A stretch of 64,000 nt of DNA from NCBI RefSeq assembly GCF_024380015.1, contig NZ_CP101509.1, forward strand, positions 806,001 through 870,000, written 5' to 3'. Below the pieces are notes generated by a model that was not told the origin of the DNA, ran no database searches, and was given only the letters and a program-made list of their open reading frames with translations. Both the position numbers and the translations under genes were made by a program. The DNA is from Photobacterium atrarenae (GTDB lineage: Bacteria > Pseudomonadota > Gammaproteobacteria > Enterobacterales > Vibrionaceae). Position 1 is the first letter of the stretch. The number at the start of each line of letters is the position of its first letter. Below, piece by piece: positions 8,948 to 17,378 of this stretch.

Positions 8948-9904
8948 TTAGCGCAATAACCCGGAGCTGCTCAGAACGCTGATCCCGACGCTGCAGGTGA
9001 GCAGGGATCCCAGCGTCGTCATCGCGATCACATTGGCGGCTAGTCTGGCATTGGCGCCCATGGAGCGGGCCATCACATAGCTGGCTGCAGCGGTGGGGGC
9101 CGCGCTCATCAGAAAAATGATCCCCAACTCCATGCCGCGAAAGCCGATCAATCCGCCGGCCAGAGTGATCAACAGCGGAGCGATGATCAAGCGGCCGCAG
9201 GTTGAATAATTGGCATGGGAGGAATCCTGGCGTAGCTGGTTGAGATCCAGACTGGCCCCGGTGCAAAGGAGTGCCAGTGGTAGGGTCATGTCGGCAAAAT
9301 AGCGTCCCGACTGCACCAGCACAGCCGGCACCTCGATCTGCAGCAGGGAAAAGGGAAGGGCGACACAAATACTGAGAATCAAAGGGTTTTTCAGGATTGA
9401 GCGCAGCAGTCCGCTCAGGCTGAGCCCTCGCCGGCCACTGGCACGGGTCAGGGTAATGACGGCCAGAATGTTATAGAGCACGGTGATCACCGCGACATAT
9501 AAAGAGCCGACCACCAGCCCCGTGGTGCCAAAAGCATTGCTGACATAAGCCAGTCCGATGATCCCGGTATTGGCACGAAATGCGCCCTGGACCACAACAC
9601 CGGTTTCCCGCTTATCTTTCACCAGCCAGGGCGCGATGAGTTCAAATAACAGGAAAACCAGAATGTTGGCAATGACGGCGAAACCGAGCAGGCTAACATT
9701 GCCGATTTGCTGCAGATCAGCCCCGACGACACTGAGAAACAGCAGGGCGGGCAGGGTGACGGTAAACACCAGCCGTGAGCCGGACTCGACGAACTTTTCC
9801 TCGATCAGGCCGCGGCGGCGTAGAAATACTCCGAGTCCAAGCATGATGAAGATCGGGCCGGTCACGGAGAATGAATAATCAAGCTGGGTCAGAAATTCGT
9901 CCAT
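8948..9904 (-). CDS. AEC-family transporter (malonate/malate permease-like)
   Basis: 318 residues with about ten membrane helices in two five-helix halves, typical length for auxin-efflux-carrier family proteins of bacteria. The family moves small organic acids or similar anions across the inner membrane; the substrate cannot be read from sequence. The conserved RANTGIIGLAY helix and the C-terminal SAAPTAAASYVMARSMG helix are clear. ATG 9904 is preceded by AAGGATACAGAATC. It is transcribed towards the metal exporter but a Fur-like box separates them. Confidence 0.85.
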   Translation of the reverse strand: MDEFLTQLDYSFSVTGPIFIMLGLGVFLRRRGLIEEKFVESGSRLVFTVTLPALLFLSVVGADLQQIGNVSLLGFAVIANILVFLLFELIAPWLVKDKRETGVVVQGAFRANTGIIGLAYVSNAFGTTGLVVGSLYVAVITVLYNILAVITLTRASGRRGLSLSGLLRSILKNPLILSICVALPFSLLQIEVPAVLVQSGRYFADMTLPLALLCTGASLDLNQLRQDSSHANYSTCGRLIIAPLLITLAGGLIGFRGMELGIIFLMSAAPTAAASYVMARSMGANARLAANVIAMTTLGSLLTCSVGISVLSSSGLLR

Positions 9905-9969
9905 GATTCTGTATCCTTATTGTTTTAACTATTTGTATCACAAATCATTGAATCGCGGTATTTTTCTCT

Positions 9970-10349
9970 GGAACAATGATCAAGTGTGGCTAGATAACGG
10001 TGAATGTCATTTCAATTGGAACGATGATCAAGTAAGGCCTGGCTGGGATCATAGTGCTCGGAAAAATGATCAAGGTTACCTTCGGCGATCTTAATTTTCC
10101 GGATTGGATTTCAGCTTGGCTCTTGACGATAGTTGTTGGAACGATGATCAAGTGATCTTTATTGTAAGTGATTGATATATTGTGATAGAGACATTTAGAA
10201 ATGCCGCTGAGGATTGACTGGTGGTTGGCAGAACACCCCAAAACACCGGGCTTTTTTGTACTGAATCGCAACGGGAATAAATTGAAATGACACTCACCGT
10301 AAAGATGACAGGCTTGATCATAGTTCCATCGGCACTTGATCATCGCTCC
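9970..10349. mobile_element. Cluster of GGAAC-N-ATGATCAAG repeats with inverted arms, IS21-end-like remnant
   Basis: Six copies of a 15-bp unit occur: plus strand at 9970, 10018, 10060 (degenerate) and 10138; minus strand at 10313 and 10335. Two 21-bp arms with one mismatch, sharing the core TGTCATTTCAATT, face each other at 9997-10017 and 10280-10300. Each arm is separated from an outer unit by exactly 12 bases, giving inverted 48-bp modules. From memory, IS21-family elements carry TGT...ACA ends and repeated internal end motifs of this style, but no transposase or istB-like gene is present. It may be a MITE or relic of such an element. The 9905-10568 gap holds no believable gene. Confidence 0.55.
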
Positions 10350-10568
10350 GTGCTTTCAGATCCAGGCTCTTTGAACCATGACGCGATCCACGAGGGTAGC
10401 AGCAAGATCTTGCTATTGTTATTGTGACAGAGCAGAAATTATGTCCAACCCGCAGTGTTTCCCAACGAAAGGATAAACACAGGGGACTGTACTTGGGGAG
10501 GGTGGCTGCCTAGTTGTGGTATTCTTCGCCAATAATGGAAATGTAAACCTTACTGAGTTCGATGCGGT

Positions 10569-11354
10569 ATGAATGATAATCACGATCCAACCGTATTTAA
10601 GCCGTCTGAATTGATCAAGTTGCCGGAGCAGATGGCGCACCACAACCATGGTTATAACCAGGTGGTGATTGGGTTATCCGGGCAGACAGAGTTTGATATC
10701 GAAGGGTACGGGAATCTCGTTTGCCCGGGGCAGGGCTGTCTGGTGACCGCTGAGTCAGAGCATGCTTTTTCCGGGTTGGGCCGGAATGAAATTCTGGTAC
10801 TCAATATTCCGGTCGACCAGGTGCACCCGAGCTATGCTGGCGATCGGATGATGCGTTTGTTCGAGCAGTCCTCCTATTTTCATCTCGACACTCAGGCCCA
10901 GAACCTGATCCAGGCCCTGACGGCGGAAATGGCCGCGCACCCGGATGATTTGCTGCTCAGCAAAGCTTGTACCGATACCCTGATGTGCGTGTTGCAGCGT
11001 CACTTTAAGCCGCAGCATGGCGAGCGACAGTTGCAGCGGCTGAACATGGAAATTATCGATCAGTACATCCTTCAGCATCTGACGCGCAAAATCTCTGTAA
11101 CACAGCTGGCCGGACTGGTTTTTCTCGGCGAGAGCCAGTTTCATTTTTTGTTCAAAGAACAAACAGGAGTGACACCGCACCAGTATGTGCTTAAAAAACG
11201 GCTGGAGCTGGCACGGCAGTTGATCGCAGAGACCCAGCTCAGTGTGGCGCAGGTCGCTCAAACATCGGGATTTGCCAGCCAGAGCAGTTTTACCCAGGCC
11301 TTTACCCGGCTCTACGGGATGCCGCCGGCCCGGTATCGAAAACTGCATCACTGA
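10569..11354 (+). CDS. AraC-family transcriptional regulator
   Basis: 261 residues. The N-terminal half is a cupin-like ligand domain (HNHGYNQVVIGLSGQTEFDIEG). The C-terminal ~100 residues are two helix-turn-helix motifs (ISVTQLAGLVFLGESQFHFLF and VAQVAQTSGFASQSSFTQAF) ending in the canonical GMPPARYRK. It lies 440 bases upstream of putA in the same direction; AraC-type activators of proline catabolism are known (PruR in Pseudomonas), so control of putA-putP is a reasonable guess. Repeats resembling insertion-element ends flank it on both sides, so it may instead have arrived by transfer. Confidence 0.85.
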   Translation: MNDNHDPTVFKPSELIKLPEQMAHHNHGYNQVVIGLSGQTEFDIEGYGNLVCPGQGCLVTAESEHAFSGLGRNEILVLNIPVDQVHPSYAGDRMMRLFEQSSYFHLDTQAQNLIQALTAEMAAHPDDLLLSKACTDTLMCVLQRHFKPQHGERQLQRLNMEIIDQYILQHLTRKISVTQLAGLVFLGESQFHFLFKEQTGVTPHQYVLKKRLELARQLIAETQLSVAQVAQTSGFASQSSFTQAFTRLYGMPPARYRKLHH

Positions 11355-11375
11355 TGTCATTAACCTATTGAATTT

Positions 11376-11408
11376 AAAGGCCTGGTTGGGAACGTCCGGG
11401 CCTTTTTT
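11376..11408 (+). terminator. Intrinsic terminator after the AraC gene
   Basis: Stem AAAGGCCTGG / CCGGGCCTTT with a 10-base loop, followed by a run of T to 11408. It begins about 20 bases past the AraC stop and separates that gene from putA. Confidence 0.8.
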
Positions 11409-11486
11409 ATGCGTGGTTTCTGACTGGTTATGAAACTTCCGCCGGATTGGGAGACGATGGATACGCCGGTTTTTGCCCGATAGATA

Positions 11487-11501
11487 CTTGATCATTGTTC
11501 C
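11487..11501 (-). repeat. Isolated minus-strand copy of the GGAAC-N-ATGATCAAG unit
   Basis: The plus strand reads CTTGATCATTGTTCC, an exact member of the repeat family at 9970-10349, but on the far side of the AraC gene. The remainder of the 11355-11793 gap, between the AraC terminator and putA, shows no gene; the putA promoter must be in it. Confidence 0.6.
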
Positions 11502-11793
11502 GGAAAACGGCCAAAAATGGAGGGTGTGGGGAAGGGGTTCTTTCCGGCTTGTGTCATGTGATTTTTGCAATAGGCTATATGAAACTGAATTTTTTGCTGT
11601 GGTTTTGTGTCAATTTCTGTTAAAAAACGGAGCTTTTATAAAAACTATCGGAGAAAGTAGCAAGACGGCGAGTGCGGCGGAAAAATACAATCCACCTCAA
11701 TCCTAACACTGGTGTAACATTTATGGGTGAGTCTATCGCCTTTTAAATGGCTTACGCTGGTCTTCAATCAGGTTCTTAATTGAGGGAATGATT

Positions 11794-14700
11794 ATGTTCA
11801 ATGCGGCAGATGTACTTCAGCCATCTTTTATTGAGCGACCATTGGATGAAATCTGGCAACTGATTTCCCCGCTCTATTCTGTTGATGAGTCTCAATGGCT
11901 GGATCAACTCTTGCCGATGGCAGAGCCAACTGAGCAAGAGCGTCAGTTTACTGAGGCTCAGGCAAGCACGCTGATTGAGCGTGTGCGTGCCGATCAGAAT
12001 GCGATTCAGATGATCGATGCGTTGTTGCTGGAATACAGCCTGGATACCAAAGAAGGTATTTTGCTGATGTGTTTGGCAGAAGCCCTGATGCGTATCCCGG
12101 ATACTGCCACTGCAGATGCATTGATCCGCGACAAACTCAGCGTCGCCGACTGGAAGTCGCACCTGAAAAGTTCTGATTCGCTGTTTGTCAATGCCTCCAC
12201 CTGGGGCCTGATGCTGACTGGTAAAGTAGTCACCATGGATGCCAAAGAAGACGGCACGCCAAGCCATGTGATTAACCGACTGGTGAACAAGATGTCTGAG
12301 CCGGTGATCCGCCAGGCGATGAACCAGGCGATGAAGATCATGGGCCACCAGTTTGTGCTGGGCCGCAGCATTGCCGAAGCGATGAAAAACGGGAAAGAGA
12401 AGCGCGATCAGGGCTTTACTTACTCGTTCGATATGCTGGGTGAAGCTGCGCTGACCGCAGAGGATGCCCAGAAGTACTTTAAAGATTACATCATGGCGAT
12501 TGAAGCAGTCGGCCGTGATAACTATGGCAACCAGAAAGGCAGCAACACCCGTTCACCGGATCCGACGGTGTCGATCAAGCTGTCGGCACTGCATCCGCGT
12601 TATGAAGTGGCGAATGAAGCGCGGGTGCTGGACGAGATGTATGAATCCGTGCTGGCGCTGCTCAAACGCGCGCGTGAGCTGAACGTCGGGATCACCATCG
12701 ATGCGGAAGAAGCGGATCGTCTTGAGCTGTCGCTGAAGCTGTTTGAAAAACTATACCGTTCGGATGTGGTCCGTGGTTGGGGTCGCTTTGGTCTGGTGAT
12801 TCAGGCGTACTCTAAGCGTGCTCTGCCGGTTCTGGCCTGGCTGGCCGCACTGAGTAAAGCGCAGGGGGATGTGATCCCGCTGCGTCTGGTGAAAGGAGCG
12901 TACTGGGACAGTGAACTGAAACTGTGTCAGCAAAGTGGGTATGACGGTTATCCGGTCTTTACCCGTAAAGAAGGCACAGACTGTTCGTACCTGGCCTGTG
13001 CCCGCTTCCTGCTGTCAGATCACCTGCGCGGTTTGATTTACCCGCAGTTTGCCAGTCATAACGCCCACACGGTGTCGGCAATTGTGGCTATGGCCGGTGA
13101 CAGCCGTAACTTTGAGTTTCAGCGTCTCCATGGGATGGGCGATGCCCTGTATAACCATGTGATGGAAATGCACAAGGTGAATGTCCGGATTTATGCGCCG
13201 GTCGGCAGCCACAAAGATTTGTTGCCGTACCTGGTACGTCGTCTGCTGGAGAACGGGGCCAACAGCTCGTTTGTGCACCGTTTGGTGGATGCTGATTGCC
13301 CGGTAGAGACCCTGATCCAGCATCCGGTTGATCAGCTGCGCTCGCGTGCCACGCTGCACAACCACCTGATCCCGCTGCCACCGGCAATTTTCGGTGACGA
13401 GCGTAAAAACTCCGCCGGGATCAATATTGACATTGAGTCACAATGGCAGCCGTTCTCTGAGGCGGTACAAGGCTTCAAAGAGCATCAGTGGACGGCCGGA
13501 CCGATCATCAACGGTGAGCACTTGGACGGCAACGAGCAGCCGGTCACGGCGCCATATGATCGCCGCGAGTCGGTGGGTATCGTGGCCCATGCCAGTGCTG
13601 CGCAGGCAAGTGCTGCGATTGAAGCCGCCGCCGCCGCGTATCCGGCGTGGTCGGCGCGCCCGGCTGCCGAGCGTGCAGAATATCTGCAGCGCCTGGCGGA
13701 CTTGCTGGAAGCCAATACCCCGGAGCTGGTGTCCCTGTGTCACCGCGAAGCGGGTAAGACGATTCAGGACAGCATTGATGAAATTCGTGAGGCGGTGGAC
13801 TTCTGTCGTTTCTATGCGCATCAGGCAGCGACTGAGTTTGCTGAAGCGAAGGAAGTGACCTGCTTTGACGGTACGTCGAAGCTGCTGAGCTACCAGGGCC
13901 GGGGCGTCTTTGTTTGTATTAGCCCGTGGAACTTCCCGTTGGCGATCTTCCTCGGTCAGGTGACTGCGGCACTGGCCGCCGGTAACACTGTGGTGGCCAA
14001 GCCTGCTGAGCAGACCTCGCTGATTGCCCACCGCGGCATCGAGCTGATGTTGGAAGCCGGCTTGCCGGCAGGTGCAATCCAGTTTGTTCCGGGCACCGGG
14101 GCGACCGTTGGGACGCCGCTGACCTCTGATCCGCGCATTGCCGGCGTGGCCTTTACCGGCTCGACGGAGACGGCGCAGCGGATCAACCGCACCCTGGCGG
14201 CCCGCGATTGTGAGCCGGCTGTGCTGGTGGCTGAAACCGGAGGTCAGAACGCGATGATTGTTGACAGTACCGCGCTGCCGGAGCAGGTCGTCCGTGACGT
14301 GGTTCGCTCAGCCTTTGCTTCCGCCGGTCAGCGTTGTTCGGCACTGCGGGTGCTGTATGTACAGGCTGATATTGCCGATCGCATTATTAGCTTGATCAAA
14401 GGCGCGATGGCAGAGCTGGCGGTGGGTCGTCCGGAGCTGCACAGCACAGATGTTGGCCCGGTGATTGACAAAGGTGCCCGTCAGAAGCTGCTGACGCACA
14501 TTGAATCACTGAAGAACCAGGCCAAACTGGTTGCGCAGGCGAAGCTGGATGAAACCTGTCAGCACGGTGATTTCGTGGCGCCATCGGCGTTTGAAATCAG
14601 CGGTATTGATGTGCTGGAGAATGAAAACTTTGGTCCGATCCTTCATATCGTTCGCTTTAAGGCCGACGAGCTTGATCAGGTGATCGATCAAATCAACAAC

Positions 14701-14922
14701 ACCGGGTTTGGCCTGACAATGGGGGTTCACAGCCGTAATGAGCGGACTTACTGCCACATTGAACGCCGTGCCCGGGTCGGGAACTGCTATGTGAACCGGG
14801 ATCAGGTCGGTGCCGTGGTCGGGGTTCAGCCGTTCGGCGGCCAGGGCCTGTCCGGAACCGGTCCGAAAGCGGGTGGTCCACACTATCTGTACCGCTTCAC
14901 CAAAGATGTGTTTAACGCCTGA
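11794..14922 (+). CDS. putA: Bifunctional proline dehydrogenase / P5C dehydrogenase PutA
   Basis: 1042 residues that oxidise proline to glutamate in two steps. The proline dehydrogenase barrel spans roughly 130-480 (RLVKGAYWDSE and the RRLLENGANSSFVHR strand visible). The aldehyde dehydrogenase domain spans about 550-1035, with the general-base Glu814 (AETGGQ) and nucleophile Cys848 (SAGQRCSALR). There is no ribbon-helix-helix domain at the N-terminus, so it should not bind DNA as E. coli PutA does. The chain stops at the GPKAGGPHYLYRF motif, where long PutAs continue into a C-terminal domain; that domain is encoded by the next gene. GAGGGA at 11782 fits ATG 11794 better than ATG 11788. Confidence 0.96.
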   Translation: MFNAADVLQPSFIERPLDEIWQLISPLYSVDESQWLDQLLPMAEPTEQERQFTEAQASTLIERVRADQNAIQMIDALLLEYSLDTKEGILLMCLAEALMRIPDTATADALIRDKLSVADWKSHLKSSDSLFVNASTWGLMLTGKVVTMDAKEDGTPSHVINRLVNKMSEPVIRQAMNQAMKIMGHQFVLGRSIAEAMKNGKEKRDQGFTYSFDMLGEAALTAEDAQKYFKDYIMAIEAVGRDNYGNQKGSNTRSPDPTVSIKLSALHPRYEVANEARVLDEMYESVLALLKRARELNVGITIDAEEADRLELSLKLFEKLYRSDVVRGWGRFGLVIQAYSKRALPVLAWLAALSKAQGDVIPLRLVKGAYWDSELKLCQQSGYDGYPVFTRKEGTDCSYLACARFLLSDHLRGLIYPQFASHNAHTVSAIVAMAGDSRNFEFQRLHGMGDALYNHVMEMHKVNVRIYAPVGSHKDLLPYLVRRLLENGANSSFVHRLVDADCPVETLIQHPVDQLRSRATLHNHLIPLPPAIFGDERKNSAGINIDIESQWQPFSEAVQGFKEHQWTAGPIINGEHLDGNEQPVTAPYDRRESVGIVAHASAAQASAAIEAAAAAYPAWSARPAAERAEYLQRLADLLEANTPELVSLCHREAGKTIQDSIDEIREAVDFCRFYAHQAATEFAEAKEVTCFDGTSKLLSYQGRGVFVCISPWNFPLAIFLGQVTAALAAGNTVVAKPAEQTSLIAHRGIELMLEAGLPAGAIQFVPGTGATVGTPLTSDPRIAGVAFTGSTETAQRINRTLAARDCEPAVLVAETGGQNAMIVDSTALPEQVVRDVVRSAFASAGQRCSALRVLYVQADIADRIISLIKGAMAELAVGRPELHSTDVGPVIDKGARQKLLTHIESLKNQAKLVAQAKLDETCQHGDFVAPSAFEISGIDVLENENFGPILHIVRFKADELDQVIDQINNTGFGLTMGVHSRNERTYCHIERRARVGNCYVNRDQVGAVVGVQPFGGQGLSGTGPKAGGPHYLYRFTKDVFNA

Positions 14923-14947
14923 TGGTTGTTGAGTTGAGAAGGAATAA

Positions 14948-15649
14948 ATGATGACGACACGTATTCAAACGCTGATTGATAGCAGCTCAGCAGCCTGGGA
15001 AGGCTGGAACGGACTGGGTTATGAGGCTCGTATTCAAATTCTGGAGCGCTGGACGGAAACGCTGGCGCCGGAAGTTCGGGCGATGGTGGACTTTCAATGT
15101 CGTAATGTGGCCGAGCATGTGGCGGAAACGCTGCTGATGCCGGGGCCGACCGGTGAAACCAATGAGCTGTACTGCGCTGGTCGCGGCAGCTTTGTGGTTA
15201 CGGCTGAGTCCGGGACACCATTGGTTGCGGTGGCAGGGCAAATTGCCGCCGCGCTGGTCACCGGAAATACAGTTTTGGTTTGCCTGCCGTCGGATTTTGA
15301 AGTCTCGGCAGGTGAGCTGGTGGCACAGCTGGAAAATTGCGGTTGTGTGGGCGGTGTGATCGCCGCAGTTGATAGTGACGTGTTGGACGAGCTGATCAGC
15401 CACCCATCCATTGCAGGGGTGGCTTATGCCGGAGAGCTATCAACATCTCAGACGCTTGCGCGTCAACTGGCTGCCCGTGACGGTTTGCTGGCTCAACTGA
15501 TCTGTGAAACAGATTGTGAGTCACTGCCTGTGATTGGGAGCCCGACGTATTCACTGCGTTTCGTGACCGAACGGACACGAACCATCAATGTCACAGCAGT
15601 CGGGGGTAACGCAACACTGCTGGAACTGGGGAGTGGTGAAGAACATTAA
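14948..15649 (+). CDS. Stand-alone PutA C-terminal (ALDH-like) domain protein
   Basis: 233 residues, too short for an aldehyde dehydrogenase and lacking its catalytic cysteine motif. It matches the C-terminal domain of long-form PutA: a GPTGETNELY segment near 65, a degenerate Rossmann-like half with GQIAAALVTGNTVLV, and the closing TINVTAVGGNATLLELG that corresponds to the oligomerisation flap of long PutAs. It starts 25 bases after putA with a strong GAGAAGGA site, so the two polypeptides are made together and probably associate to close the P5C channel or active site. Similar genes are often labelled P5C dehydrogenase, which is misleading. Confidence 0.75.
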   Translation: MMTTRIQTLIDSSSAAWEGWNGLGYEARIQILERWTETLAPEVRAMVDFQCRNVAEHVAETLLMPGPTGETNELYCAGRGSFVVTAESGTPLVAVAGQIAAALVTGNTVLVCLPSDFEVSAGELVAQLENCGCVGGVIAAVDSDVLDELISHPSIAGVAYAGELSTSQTLARQLAARDGLLAQLICETDCESLPVIGSPTYSLRFVTERTRTINVTAVGGNATLLELGSGEEH

Positions 15650-15660
15650 CGAGCGTTGTC

Positions 15661-15702
15661 GCGGCGATACACAGGCGGGAACTCCCGCTGGCGTATCGCC
15701 GC
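15661..15702 (+). terminator. Strong hairpin between the PutA-domain gene and putP
   Basis: A 10-bp outer stem GCGGCGATAC / GTATCGCCGC encloses an inner GCGGG-aact-CCCGC stem. No T-run follows, so partial termination or mRNA stabilisation of the upstream genes is more likely than a full stop. Confidence 0.5.
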
Positions 15703-15737
15703 TACAGCACAGCTGATAGATTCAGCGCCATAAACAA

Positions 15738-15760
15738 AGCCCCTGCTATGGACAGGGGCT
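15738..15760 (+). promoter_or_regulatory. Hairpin just upstream of the putP ribosome site
   Basis: Perfect 8-bp stem AGCCCCTG / CAGGGGCT with a 7-base loop, ending about 7 bases before the GAGGGA site of putP. It could influence translation of putP or mark a processing point. Confidence 0.4.
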
Positions 15761-15780
15761 CAAAGTGAGGGAACTCAAAA

Positions 15781-17277
15781 ATGATAGAAAATAGCTTTGC
15801 TATTACAGGAACGTTTATCGTCTACCTGATCGGCATGATGGCGATCGGTTATTATGCATACAAGCGCACATCGGACTCGTCTGACTATTTCCTCGGTGGT
15901 CGCTCTCTGGGACCTTGGCCTGCGGCCATTTCGGCTGGTGCCTCTGACATGAGCGGCTGGCTGCTGCTGGGCCTGCCGGGCTACGCTTACGCGGCAGGTA
16001 TGGAATCCCTGTGGCTGGCGGGTGGCCTGATGCTGGGGACCTGGCTGAACTGGCTGATCTGTGCCAAACGTCTGCGTACATACACCATCACAGCAGATAA
16101 CTCCATCACACTCCCTGAATATCTGTCTCGTCGTTTCAATGACAACTCGAAACTGATCCAGACGATTTCTGCCTTTTTCATTCTGCTGTTTTTCCTTTTC
16201 TATACCAGCTCGGGCCTGGTGGCCGGCGGTAAACTGTTTGAAACCGTCTTCGGCCTGGATTACACCATCGCAGTGATTGTCGGTACCGTCTGCGTGGTGT
16301 CCTATACCCTGTTTGGTGGTTTCCTGGCGGTTTCCTGGACTGACCTGGTCCAGGGCCTGCTGATGGCGGCGGCACTGCTTATCGTGCCAATTGCGGCGAT
16401 GGAAGGCGGTTTCGGTGATCTGAGCGCAGCACTGGAGGCGAAAAACCCAGAGCTGATGACCCTGTTTAACGATGTGAAAGGTGAGCCACTGTCGGCCATT
16501 GCGATTATTTCGCTGGCAGCCTGGGGCCTGGGTTACTTCGGTCAGCCGCACATTCTGGCGCGCTTTAATGCGACCCGCTCCAATGCGGATATCGGTACGG
16601 CACGCCGGATCGCGGTGACCTGGACGGCGCTGTCGATGGTTGGTGCGGTTCTGGTTGGCCTGGTGGGTATCCTGTATGTTGATAATCAACTGGCGGGCTC
16701 GCTGGATGATGGTGAGCGTATCTTCATGCTGCTGGTGAACGCCATCTTCCACCCGGTGATTGCCGGTATCCTGCTGGCAGCGATTCTGGCGGCGATCATG
16801 AGTACTGCGGATTCGCAACTGCTGGTGTCGTCCTCTGCCCTGGCGGAAGACTTCTACAAGCAGGTACTTCGTCCGCAGGCATCGACTGAAGAGATCGTGC
16901 TGGTTGGCCGTGTCGCAGTGATTGTCCTGTCTGTGATTGCCCTGATGTTGGCGATGAACCCGGACAGCACGGTGCTGGGTCTGGTATCTTATGCTTGGGC
17001 CGGCTTCGGTGCAGCCTTCGGTCCAGCCCTGCTGCTGAGCCTGTACTGGAAGGGCATGAACCGCAACGGCGCCCTGGCGGGTATTGTTGTTGGTGCGCTG
17101 ACCGTGGTGATCTGGAAACAGCTGAGCGGCGGCCTGTTCGACCTGTACGAAATTGTACCGGGCTTTATTTTCGCTATCGTAGCCATTGTTGCGATCAGTA
17201 AGGCGACGGGCGGTGCTTCGAAAGAAGTTGAAGCGCAGTTCGATACTTACGAGAAAAACCTGGTTGAGTTTGACTAA
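15781..17277 (+). CDS. putP: Sodium/proline symporter PutP
   Basis: 498 residues, thirteen predicted membrane helices, usual PutP length. Family hallmarks are visible: the DYFLGGRSLGPWPAAISAGASDMSGWLLLGLPG region covering helices 1-2, the GYFGQPHILARF loop near 250, and the STADSQLLVSSSALAEDFYK segment near 340-360. It brings proline into the cell with sodium to feed PutA, encoded upstream in the same direction. A GAGGGA site and a hairpin precede ATG 15781, and a strong terminator follows. Confidence 0.96.
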   Translation: MIENSFAITGTFIVYLIGMMAIGYYAYKRTSDSSDYFLGGRSLGPWPAAISAGASDMSGWLLLGLPGYAYAAGMESLWLAGGLMLGTWLNWLICAKRLRTYTITADNSITLPEYLSRRFNDNSKLIQTISAFFILLFFLFYTSSGLVAGGKLFETVFGLDYTIAVIVGTVCVVSYTLFGGFLAVSWTDLVQGLLMAAALLIVPIAAMEGGFGDLSAALEAKNPELMTLFNDVKGEPLSAIAIISLAAWGLGYFGQPHILARFNATRSNADIGTARRIAVTWTALSMVGAVLVGLVGILYVDNQLAGSLDDGERIFMLLVNAIFHPVIAGILLAAILAAIMSTADSQLLVSSSALAEDFYKQVLRPQASTEEIVLVGRVAVIVLSVIALMLAMNPDSTVLGLVSYAWAGFGAAFGPALLLSLYWKGMNRNGALAGIVVGALTVVIWKQLSGGLFDLYEIVPGFIFAIVAIVAISKATGGASKEVEAQFDTYEKNLVEFD

Positions 17278-17300
17278 GTCAACCTGAGCGAGATAAAAAA

Positions 17301-17328
17301 GCCAGCTGTCTTGCAGCTGGCTTTTTTT
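17301..17328. terminator. Intrinsic terminator after putP
   Basis: Perfect stem GCCAGCTG / CAGCTGGC with a 5-base loop, preceded by six A and followed by seven T, so it can stop transcription from putP and from the opposite strand. Confidence 0.92.
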
Positions 17329-17378
17329 ATGTGTGCCGTTTGGGTGTTTCGCGGTAATCTGATTGGATCTTTAGCGGA

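Noticed and set aside
9990..10343. 117-codon minus-strand frame
   Set aside because: Its repeated LIIVP stretches are just translations of the GGAAC-N-ATGATCAAG repeats; no ribosome site and no family resemblance.
10569..11354. Naming the AraC regulator PutR or PruR
   Set aside because: Proximity to putA is suggestive only; repeats and a terminator separate them, so no symbol was given.
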